Of a DNA stretch of 5,268 nt, positions 1 through 5,268 are shown piece by piece (the first letter of the stretch is position 1; each line of letters starts with the position of its first letter). The stretch comes from Dehalococcoidia bacterium (GTDB lineage: Bacteria > Chloroflexota > Dehalococcoidia > GIF9 > AB-539-J10). Below the pieces are notes generated by a model that saw only the letters and a list, made by a program, of their open reading frames with translations, did no database searches and had not been told where the DNA came from. Made by a program: the position numbers and the translations under genes. The stretch is taken from assembly GCA_030606385.1 (NCBI GenBank), contig JAUWGN010000088.1, positions 1-5,268 on the forward strand. Reading direction: 5' to 3'.

Positions 1-2
1 AA

Positions 3-734
3 TCACACTCCCAAGTGCTCTATTACCTTCTTCGTTCCTTTCAGTTCCTGCATCAGGTCAATAGGCTCAATCTCTAACATGCGTGGTCTCACCGCTTTAC
101 TCCACTGGTGCGGCTCAATTATTTCCAGAAGCTTATCAGCCTCACCAAGTTCTTCTGCTTTTCTATAAATCTTAGCCCAAGCACAGTCACGTGTAGGGTC
201 TACTTCGCACTTGCCCTCTGCAGTCGTTCCGCCACACGGACCATTTAGCAGTCCCTTAGAGCACTGCACAAAGGGACAAATACCAAAAGTTTTTCCAAGT
301 TCGCATTCTCCACACGCCTGACATTCCTCCTTGAAGCTAGTGGGGCCTCCGCTGGAAAATCCAAGAGCATTGTTTGATGGATATATAGGTTTCACAATAC
401 CCATTTCTTCCTCCAGATACCCTCGCACCGCCTGCGCCCCATCGCCACAACTCTGCATCAATATGGCATCGCATTCCTCTATCTCCTTCTTGTGTTCTTT
501 CAACATCATGGAAGACATGGGAATATAGCAAGCGAATACTCCGAAAGGCAATCCAATTTCGACTGTGACCTCCTTTCCCTGTTTTGTGAGTTTTTCTGCC
601 ATCTCATTTACTTCTTTTATACCGCCGGTGTGAAAGACCGTAGCGCATCCTCCACACCCCATCAATACTATTTTCTTTTTGCCTTCGAGGTATCCTACAA
701 CCTCTTCAAAGGGCTTTGGCACCTGTGCATTCAT
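3..734 (-). CDS. MetV-like protein (methylene-tetrahydrofolate reductase C-terminal domain family), copy 2
   Basis: This 243-aa protein is a paralogue of the preceding gene, with the same order of motifs: GCGGC (C27, C30), QSCGDG (C96), CQACGEC (C138, C141, C144), GICP (C153), QCSK (C158), NGPCGG (C167), KCEV (C176) and CAW (C184). The two sequences align almost residue for residue over the first 50 positions. This copy has a longer middle loop and about 20 extra C-terminal residues. The cysteines suggest Fe-S or zinc binding. The family acts with MetF or in larger MetF-Hdr-Mvh-type complexes, so a role as electron-transfer partner is likely but not proven. The ATG at 734 has the best ribosome binding site in the window. 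The stop is complete at 5-3. A GTG at 6-4 overlaps this stop (GTGA) and could start a further gene beyond the edge, but only five bases of it are visible. Confidence 0.88.
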   Translation of the reverse strand: MNAQVPKPFEEVVGYLEGKKKIVLMGCGGCATVFHTGGIKEVNEMAEKLTKQGKEVTVEIGLPFGVFACYIPMSSMMLKEHKKEIEECDAILMQSCGDGAQAVRGYLEEEMGIVKPIYPSNNALGFSSGGPTSFKEECQACGECELGKTFGICPFVQCSKGLLNGPCGGTTAEGKCEVDPTRDCAWAKIYRKAEELGEADKLLEIIEPHQWSKAVRPRMLEIEPIDLMQELKGTKKVIEHLGV

Positions 735-824
735 TTGTTTCCTCCTTTATTTATGTATTCCTTCGAAGGATAGCCAACCCAGGCTAGCCAGCTACTTAGC
801 ATGTTTCTTTCACCCGCAGTAGCA
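735..824 (-). other. 90-nt spacer with two short inverted repeats before MetV-like copy 2
   Basis: This is the only sizeable gap inside the operon. In transcript order it has a 5-bp hairpin (arms 786-782 and 775-771, 6-nt loop) and then a perfect 12-bp palindrome TCCTTCGAAGGA (770-759). After these comes a very strong ribosome binding site, AAAGGAGG at 748-741, 6 nt before the ATG at 734. There is no T-run and no well-placed promoter. The hairpins could protect or process the mRNA, and the strong site could raise expression of the last protein; both are inferences. Confidence 0.35.
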
Positions 825-1475
825 TTAAGAAAGCCTTCTTACCGGCGGGCCTGCAATAAGGCTCACATTCCAATTCTTTGGTGGCACAAGCTTTTCTAAC
901 CTATCAAGTTGTCCTAATTCAGTCAGCCGTTCGATAATCAATTGCCAGGCACATGGAATATCTGCATTGACCTCGCACTTGCCATCCTGCGAGCCACCAC
1001 AAGGACCATTGAGCAAGTGCTTGGAGCATCTCGCAATAGGACAGATGCCACCTGTGAACTCCAACATGCAATCACCACATTCAAGACAACGCTCTGCCTC
1101 CTTCCACTCAGCATGAGCGCCACCTGAAGACAGGGTATTGCAACCGGGATGAACCACTTTATTTACCACCTCCGCTACAGTCTGCACCCCGATGCCACAG
1201 GTCAAAACTAAAATTGAATCTGCAGCCTCGGTCTCTCTTTTATGAGCTTTTAACTTCATCCTGGTCAGTGTCTCATTACACACCATATCGATAAGGGAGA
1301 AGCCAACAACGGATTTACCCTGTTCCTCCAATGTTGAAGACATCTCAAGCACCTGTTTCTCTCCGCCACTCTGAAAGCCTTCAGCGCATCCTTTACAGCC
1401 AATAAGAAAGATATTTTTTTCGCCATCAAGGTAATTCAGTATTTCCTCCAGTGGTTTTTGCTCTGAAATTAACAT
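825..1475 (-). CDS. MetV-like protein (methylene-tetrahydrofolate reductase C-terminal domain family), copy 1
   Basis: This 216-aa cysteine-rich protein belongs to the family of MetV, the small partner of the flavoprotein MetF in methylene-tetrahydrofolate reductases of acetogens. The N-terminal half looks like an alpha/beta domain with IGCKGC (C27, C30) and LTCGIG (C93). The C-terminal half has CLECGDC (C130, C133, C136), GGICP (C145), RCSK (C150), NGPCGG (C159), KCEV (C167) and CAW (C175). These are likely iron-sulfur and/or zinc ligands. It has no TIM-barrel MetF domain, signal peptide or membrane segment, so it is probably an electron-transfer or assembly subunit in the cytoplasm. The ATG at 1475 lies 7 nt after AGGAG and overlaps the protease stop by 7 nt, so it belongs to the hydrogenase operon. 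It is clearly paralogous to the next gene. Which reductase it serves cannot be read from this window. Confidence 0.88.
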   Translation of the reverse strand: MLISEQKPLEEILNYLDGEKNIFLIGCKGCAEGFQSGGEKQVLEMSSTLEEQGKSVVGFSLIDMVCNETLTRMKLKAHKRETEAADSILVLTCGIGVQTVAEVVNKVVHPGCNTLSSGGAHAEWKEAERCLECGDCMLEFTGGICPIARCSKHLLNGPCGGSQDGKCEVNADIPCAWQLIIERLTELGQLDRLEKLVPPKNWNVSLIAGPPVRRLS

Positions 1476-1939
1476 TTCGTCTCTCCTTGAGGATCTCTAC
1501 TATTATCAAGTTCTGCTAATATGATTTCTACTATCTGGGGTAGTTTCTCTCGAACTTCAGGTGACAGTTCCAATCCCCACTCTATCTCTTTGGGCTCAAT
1601 CCCGATGATGGTAATTTCGCCTATGTTGTACAAACGCCTCATTAGCAGCAAACTGTCTACCAAGCTTATGTCATGGAGCGATAGGAATGACTTTTGCTCT
1701 AGAGTTATGTCATCAAGCTGAAAACGATAGACTTCACCTGGCATCCCCCCTCCCCTAACGGCATCCACTATGATCAATTTATCGGCATCTTCAATAGGCT
1801 GCATCACGTTTGGGGATGTCCCACCATCTATCACCTTTACATGGGAAAGGGAAATGTCCTCCAAAGCGTGGGCGACATGGCAACCCACACCCTCGTCCTT
1901 CAGTAAGATATTCCCTATTCCCACAACGGTGATCCTCAT
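1469..1939 (-). CDS. Hydrogenase maturation endopeptidase (HyaD/HybD family, peptidase M52)
   Basis: This 156-aa protease removes the C-terminal tail of the hydrogenase large subunit after nickel has been inserted. The N-terminal motif VVGIGNILLKDEGVG is diagnostic of the family. E16, D59 (in IIVDAVRGG) and H89 (in LHDISLVD) match the three nickel-sensing residues known in E. coli HybD (Glu16, Asp62, His93). I chose ATG 1939 over the upstream ATG at 1990. It gives the family's usual start directly before the first beta strand, has GAGG at 1950-1947 spaced 7 nt away, and avoids a 17-residue extension that overlaps the large-subunit gene. The gap after the large-subunit stop is 22 nt. Its likely substrate is that upstream gene product, at the bond after H504. 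The last 7 nt overlap the next gene. Confidence 0.93.
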   Translation of the reverse strand: MRITVVGIGNILLKDEGVGCHVAHALEDISLSHVKVIDGGTSPNVMQPIEDADKLIIVDAVRGGGMPGEVYRFQLDDITLEQKSFLSLHDISLVDSLLLMRRLYNIGEITIIGIEPKEIEWGLELSPEVREKLPQIVEIILAELDNSRDPQGETKC

Positions 1940-1961
1940 CTGTGAGCCTCTTTTGCCTTTA

Positions 1962-3521
1962 CTAATAGATGCGATATGCTCCCAAATCATTCCCCTTAGG
2001 ACTAATTAGGTGCACAGCGCAGGCTAAGCAAGGGTCAAATGACCTTACGATACGGACAATCTCGAAAGGGTTTGCCTCATCCTTTATTTTGGTTCCCGTG
2101 ATAGCCTGCTCGATAGGTCCAAGTTGCTCCCTATCATCCCTAGGGGATGCATTCCAACTGGTGGGAGTAATGACCTGATAGTTGGCGATCTTCCCCTCCT
2201 TTATGTTTATCCAGTGTCCGAGAGCTCCTCTTGCTGCCTCGGTTAAGCCCATTCCCATGGCTTCCTGTGGAAGCTCGTAGCTTGTGTAGGCTGGCTCGTT
2301 GGGTTTAAGTTCCAAAAGCCAATTTGCCATGCAGTCAGCTATGAGTTTGGTCTCCAATGCCCGAGCGAGGTGGCGCCCTAAAACAGAGAACATATTATCT
2401 GTACCTAGCTTTAGCTCTGCTAGGCTGGAGTCAACAAGGCTTCTAACCTCGGGTTTGCCACTAGCATAGGTGACCATGAGTCGAGCTAAAGGGCCGGCTT
2501 CGTGAACCTTACCTTCATACCTTGGAGACTTTATCCAGGAATAGGCGCCATCTTTTTTCTCATCAAGAATCACATCCCCTTGAGAGGGATGCCTCTGACT
2601 GATGGAATCAGCATACCAGGAGTGCTTCACTTCTTCAGCAACTCTTTGTGGCTTCAGTTTGGTAAAATTCAGGCTGGCGGAGGTCGTTCCTGACTTAAAC
2701 AGCCTTTTCCTTTTTATGAGGTCAGGCTCCTTCCCATCTAGCTCGTAGGCTCCGTAGGAAAGCAAGTTCCTGCAGCCGCTTCCAACTCCAAAGTAGTCCG
2801 GGTAAGCTTGGGCTATTGCCAGTACATCGGGGATATAAACATTATCAACAAAGTTCTGAATCTCTTTTAGCCTCCACAAGAATGATGTTATCTTATCTAC
2901 CGTGGGAATAGAAGTAACACCTCCAGGGATGATGCCAACATTATGAGGCATCTTCCCACCGAAGATGGAAAGCATCTCTTGACCTTTGCGGCGCATATCA
3001 AACGCCTGAACATAATGAGCTGTTGCCTGCTCATTAACTTTATGAGATAGGCGGTAGTCTCCCTCGTAGCGAGGGACAAATGGCTCAAGCTTGCCTCGCT
3101 TAATAAAGTTCCTTATCGAACTCAAGGCGGGAATATCACCTTCATATTCTGCAATCCTGGCTACATCGACATAATCGAGGGCGGCGAGGTGATAAAAATG
3201 GAGGATATGGTCTGCCACATGAGCTGCCCCAAGAATTAAGTTACGGATTATCCTGCCGTTATCCGGTATTTTATCATCGACCTCGAAGGCGCTATCGAGG
3301 CTCAAGGCAGCAGCCATAGAGTGGCTTGTGGGGCAAACCCCACAGATACGCTGGGTTATCCGCTGGGCATCGCGCGGATCCCTATCCCTGAGTATTAACT
3401 CGATGCCGCGAAATAACGTCCCTGAGCTTTTAGCCTCCTTTACTTCTTTCCCCTCAACCACCGCTTCAATTTTAAGGTGTCCCTCAATGCGTGTTACCGG
3501 GTCGATTATAATTTTAGCCAT
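1962..3521 (-). CDS. [NiFe] hydrogenase large (catalytic) subunit
   Basis: This 519-aa subunit holds the Ni-Fe(CN)2CO site that cleaves or makes H2. The N-terminal nickel-ligand motif is RICGVCPTSH with C60 and C63; H67 is the conserved histidine of this motif. The C-terminal motif is DPCLACAVH, with C498 and C501 as ligands and H504 as the expected cleavage point. Maturation should remove the 15 residues 505-519, leaving a 504-aa mature protein. The N-terminus MAKIIIDPVTRIEGH and the RGIE block at 38-41 are typical of group 1-like large subunits. Position 498 is encoded as cysteine, not by an in-frame TGA, so this is not a [NiFeSe] enzyme. The gene overlaps the small-subunit stop by one base, with GGGAG about 10 nt upstream of the ATG, so translational coupling is likely. 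Length and both ligand motifs are intact, so the enzyme looks functional. It has no signal peptide; export, if any, would depend on the small subunit, which lacks one. Confidence 0.96.
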   Translation of the reverse strand: MAKIIIDPVTRIEGHLKIEAVVEGKEVKEAKSSGTLFRGIELILRDRDPRDAQRITQRICGVCPTSHSMAAALSLDSAFEVDDKIPDNGRIIRNLILGAAHVADHILHFYHLAALDYVDVARIAEYEGDIPALSSIRNFIKRGKLEPFVPRYEGDYRLSHKVNEQATAHYVQAFDMRRKGQEMLSIFGGKMPHNVGIIPGGVTSIPTVDKITSFLWRLKEIQNFVDNVYIPDVLAIAQAYPDYFGVGSGCRNLLSYGAYELDGKEPDLIKRKRLFKSGTTSASLNFTKLKPQRVAEEVKHSWYADSISQRHPSQGDVILDEKKDGAYSWIKSPRYEGKVHEAGPLARLMVTYASGKPEVRSLVDSSLAELKLGTDNMFSVLGRHLARALETKLIADCMANWLLELKPNEPAYTSYELPQEAMGMGLTEAARGALGHWINIKEGKIANYQVITPTSWNASPRDDREQLGPIEQAITGTKIKDEANPFEIVRIVRSFDPCLACAVHLISPKGNDLGAYRIY

Positions 3522-4408
3522 TAGCCTGAATCTCCCTTCGGTATTTCTGGCAAAACGGCTGTTGTCTTTTCGTAAAATGGTGATACTTCGTCAGGAAAGC
3601 CTGGCTCTGTGCAACCAATACAAGGAGAGCCATTACCTATGCACCAGTTCACGCCATTGTTCCAAAGTCTTAAAGGACAATCAGAATAGGTCACAGGTCC
3701 CTTACATCCTAATTCATAGAGGCAGCCCCCGTCAGTGAATTTCTTGGCAAACTTCGCCTCGTCGTAGTAAGCTCGACGCGGGCAGTTTTCATGGATCAGC
3801 TGGCCGTAGAAGGCTTTCGGGCGCCCATATTCATCTAAGTCCCCTGGCTTTGGTAAGCCCGAAAGCAGGATACTTGCCACCGTACCTACAAACCAAGTGG
3901 GATGTGGCGGGCAGCCTGGGATGTTTACTATGGGGATATTGATGCCTCGAGTTTGGAGAATATCAGTCATGCCGGCACATTGGGTAGGGTTGGGGTGAGC
4001 GGCTGGGATTCCACCAAAGGCCGCACAGGTCCCTAAAGCGATAATCACCAGAGCATCCTTCGCTAACTCCTCAACCCGTGACAGCATGGTCACAGGCTTT
4101 CCATTTCTCTCTCCCACTACCCCGTGTATGCCATTCTTGGCTGTGGGAATAGCACCTTCTACGATGAGAATGTAACCACCTTTCTCGTGCCGTGAAGTGG
4201 CCTCCATGACTTCGATTACCGGTGCTCCTGACCCTGCCATTATTGTGGGATGAAACCTCAGATTTATGTGTTTGCCAGGAAGCACTTCATCAATTAAGAG
4301 GTTTTCAATAGCTGGATTTGTAGCATTGAGTACTGAGACCGAGCATCCAGTACATCCAGCAGCTTGCAGCCATACTGCTGGATACTCCTTTGTATCAGAA
4401 CCTTTCAC
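3521..4408 (-). CDS. [NiFe] hydrogenase small subunit, no Tat signal (cytoplasmic form)
   Basis: This 295-aa iron-sulfur subunit carries electrons between the [NiFe] site of its large-subunit partner and an external acceptor. Expected proximal [4Fe-4S] ligands are C19 and C22 (GCTGC), C128 (GTCAAFGG) and C166 (IPGCPPHP). The distal cluster fits H206, C209 (HENCPRR), C229 and C235. The medial cluster fits C244, C263 and C266, plus C256 in the motif NWC, where standard group 1 enzymes have proline; this suggests a [4Fe-4S] medial cluster. The extra proximal cysteine of O2-tolerant enzymes is absent (G21). Translation starts at GTG 4408, with GAGG 5 nt upstream. An in-frame TAA at 4426-4424 rules out a longer N-terminus, so there is no twin-arginine leader. 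There is also no C-terminal membrane anchor. The stop and the large-subunit start share one base (TAATG). It resembles group 1 enzymes; exact subgroup is uncertain. Confidence 0.95.
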   Translation of the reverse strand: MKGSDTKEYPAVWLQAAGCTGCSVSVLNATNPAIENLLIDEVLPGKHINLRFHPTIMAGSGAPVIEVMEATSRHEKGGYILIVEGAIPTAKNGIHGVVGERNGKPVTMLSRVEELAKDALVIIALGTCAAFGGIPAAHPNPTQCAGMTDILQTRGINIPIVNIPGCPPHPTWFVGTVASILLSGLPKPGDLDEYGRPKAFYGQLIHENCPRRAYYDEAKFAKKFTDGGCLYELGCKGPVTYSDCPLRLWNNGVNWCIGNGSPCIGCTEPGFPDEVSPFYEKTTAVLPEIPKGDSG

Positions 4409-4430
4409 AATATCCTCTGAACTTTACCAT
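4395..4430 (-). CDS. Possible 11-codon leader ORF overlapping the hydrogenase small-subunit start
   Basis: ATG at 4430 opens a short frame encoding MVKFRGYCERF and ends with TGA at 4397-4395. It overlaps the first codons of the small-subunit gene in another frame, running across its GTG start at 4408. AAGGA lies 4 nt upstream of the ATG. The 8-mer AGGATATT precedes both this ATG and the GTG, as copies at 4438-4431 and 4416-4409 (minus-strand sense). The peptide resembles nothing I recognise. It may be a leader peptide for translational coupling, or just a chance frame; its length alone is no evidence of coding. Confidence 0.2.
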   Translation of the reverse strand: MVKFRGYCERF

Positions 4431-4608
4431 AATATCCTTGAGCCAGGCAAGGAGACAAATTGCTGATACCTACTGCTGTAGTCCGGGTTTAAGCAGAAAG
4501 AATTTCAGAATATTAATTCACAAGCTATTGATATTAAACAACATCCATGTGGTGAGCAAGGGAATGCCACTAACAAAAATACCAATATCCTGTCAACTTG
4601 GAATGTTT
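4409..4608 (-). promoter_or_regulatory. 200-bp intergenic leader upstream of the hydrogenase operon, candidate promoter region
   Basis: This is the largest gap in the window and the natural place for the hydrogenase operon promoter. On the minus strand a perfect TTGACA lies at 4596-4591, but the hexamer 17 nt later (TTAGTG) is a poor -10 element. A second weak pair is TTGCTC at 4559-4554 and TAATAT at 4536-4531, 17 nt apart. The start-proximal end holds a hairpin (4435-4453), a direct repeat and a small leader ORF, listed separately. I see no strong Rho-independent terminator for the upstream synthetase gene: only a CCAA/TTGG pairing followed by TATTTTTG. The region is AT-richer than its neighbours. 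That a promoter is here is inference; neither hexamer pair is convincing alone. Confidence 0.35.
4435..4453 (-). repeat. Short inverted repeat (6-bp stem, 7-nt loop) in the hydrogenase leader
   Basis: The arms TCCTTG (4435-4440) and CAAGGA (4448-4453) are perfectly complementary around a 7-nt loop. In the minus-strand transcript the 3' arm contains AAGGA, which sits 4 nt before the ATG at 4430 that opens a small leader ORF. Folding would therefore hide that Shine-Dalgarno-like sequence. No T-run follows, so it is not an intrinsic terminator. A 6-bp stem can occur by chance; the regulatory reading is inference. Confidence 0.35.
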
Positions 4609-5268
4609 TTAATCTGCTTGAAGCTCTTCACTCAGGTTCTCATAATAATCCAGTGATTCTGGATTAATCAAAGCATCCCTGTTCAGGACTGGTTTACCAT
4701 GTATTATGTTTGTGACTGCGCTTTCAACCTTCTTCATATTCAGGGTGTAGGGGATATCTGGCACCTCGATGATTTTAGCTGGAACATGTCTCGGGGAAGT
4801 ATTTTTACGTAAAGTCATTTTAATCTTATTTTTCAAGTCTTCTGTCAGCCGGTATCCTTCAGCAAGTTTAACGAAGAGAATAATACGCTGATCTCCTCGC
4901 CAGGTTTGTCCTATTGCCAGGCCATCAGCAACTTCCTCCAACTTTTCCACTTGGTTGTATAACTCGGCTGTGCCTATGCGAACTCCAGAGGGCTTCAGGA
5001 CGGAATCGGACCGGCCGAAGAAGGTAACCCCACGTGTATCACTATGAAACACAACGTAATCGCCATGGCGCCATACATTAGGGTAAACAGTAAAGTAAGC
5101 CTCCTTATACCTTTTGGCGTCTGGGTCATCCCAAAAATAAAGGGGCATCGAGGGAGAAGGAGCTTCACAGACAAGCTCACCCTGCTGGTCAACTATTGAG
5201 TTGCCCTTTTCATCGTATGCTTTTATTTTCATCCCCATGGCTGGCCCCTGTAATTCACCGGCATATAC
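4609..5268 (-). CDS. Acetoacetyl-CoA synthetase (acetoacetate--CoA ligase), C-terminal part, 5'-truncated by window edge
   Basis: The reading frame is open to the window edge at 5268, so only the last 219 residues are seen; the family is usually about 650 aa. A Met at 5238 is internal, because the codons before it (VYAGELQGPA) continue the family's conserved sequence. The enzyme activates acetoacetate with ATP and CoA to acetoacetyl-CoA, AMP and PPi in the cytosol. Visible ANL-superfamily motifs, in fragment numbering: GELVC at 30-34, SMPLYFW at 40-46, A7-type WRHGD at 66-70, A8 hinge from GRSD at 85-88 to the Glu at 102, SPRHVP at 158-163, and the A10 region IPYTLNMKK at 172-180, where K179 is the expected catalytic lysine. 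The tail NPESLDYYENL matches the acetoacetate-specific branch better than acetyl-CoA synthetases. Family assignment is confident. A functional link to the hydrogenase genes downstream is not shown, since a 200-bp gap separates them. Confidence 0.93.
   Translation of the reverse strand, partial: VYAGELQGPAMGMKIKAYDEKGNSIVDQQGELVCEAPSPSMPLYFWDDPDAKRYKEAYFTVYPNVWRHGDYVVFHSDTRGVTFFGRSDSVLKPSGVRIGTAELYNQVEKLEEVADGLAIGQTWRGDQRIILFVKLAEGYRLTEDLKNKIKMTLRKNTSPRHVPAKIIEVPDIPYTLNMKKVESAVTNIIHGKPVLNRDALINPESLDYYENLSEELQAD

Noticed and set aside
492..773. 93-codon plus-strand open frame
   Set aside because: It is antisense to MetV-like copy 2. Its composition is typical of a shadow frame and no family is recognisable.
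745..790. Promoter TTGGCT / CATAAA upstream of MetV-like copy 2
   Set aside because: Transcription from it would start inside or next to the ribosome binding site and remove it. Both hexamers are also poor matches.
1940..1990. Longer protease start at ATG 1990, adding 17 residues
   Set aside because: It overlaps the end of the large-subunit gene, and the extra residues precede the family's conserved N-terminus. ATG 1939 has a well-spaced GAGG.
1980..2040. Selenocysteine ([NiFeSe]) active site in the large subunit
   Set aside because: The codon at the first cysteine of DPCLAC encodes cysteine; there is no in-frame TGA.
3328..3738. 136-codon plus-strand open frame
   Set aside because: It lies antisense across the junction of the two hydrogenase subunit genes, which are strongly supported. 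Its translation has no recognisable domain.
4575..4611. Intrinsic terminator after the acetoacetyl-CoA synthetase gene (CCAA/TTGG then TATTTTTG)
   Set aside because: The stem is only 4 bp with a 12-nt loop, too weak to call.
4390..4656. 88-codon plus-strand open frame spanning the intergenic region
   Set aside because: It overlaps the start of the small-subunit gene and the end of the synthetase gene, both real on the other strand. The translation is low in information and I see no supporting motif.

Overview
This window looks like part of the chromosome of an anaerobic, probably uncultured bacterium of moderate G+C content. All credible genes lie on the minus strand, so the window reads from right to left. 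Clear Shine-Dalgarno sequences and tight or overlapping gene junctions are typical of bacteria. A [NiFe] hydrogenase linked to two MetV-type proteins (the small-subunit family of methylene-tetrahydrofolate reductase) suggests hydrogen-linked folate one-carbon or Wood-Ljungdahl metabolism. That fits a Dehalococcoidia-like Chloroflexota member, an acetogen or a related anaerobe. The taxonomic guess is weak and comes only from gene content and protein style.

Layout in transcription order. (1) 5268-4609: the C-terminal 219 residues of an acetoacetyl-CoA synthetase whose N-terminus lies outside the window. (2) 4608-4409: a 200-bp gap with no standard gene. It holds a perfect TTGACA hexamer, a 6-bp hairpin, an 8-bp direct repeat and an 11-codon leader ORF that overlaps the next start. 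(3) 4408-3521: [NiFe] hydrogenase small subunit, with a GTG start and no Tat signal. (4) 3521-1962: [NiFe] hydrogenase large subunit, joined to the previous gene by a TAATG junction. (5) 1939-1469: hydrogenase maturation endopeptidase. (6) 1475-825: first MetV-like protein, overlapping the protease gene by 7 nt. (7) 734-3: second MetV-like protein, after a 90-nt spacer with two small hairpins. Genes 3 to 7 look like one operon that continues past the left edge.

How the genes may work together. The small and large subunits form a heterodimeric hydrogenase. The protease would remove the large subunit's 15-residue C-terminal tail after nickel insertion. Nothing visible would export the enzyme or tie it to a membrane: there is no Tat signal, cytochrome b or multi-heme gene. 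Its electrons therefore probably stay in the cytoplasm. The two cysteine-rich MetV-like proteins are the most likely partners in view, which suggests a route between H2 and a folate-dependent methylene/methyl reductase or a Hdr/Mvh-type electron hub. No metF, hdr or mvhD gene is visible, so this link is a hypothesis. The acetoacetyl-CoA synthetase is probably a separate upstream unit.
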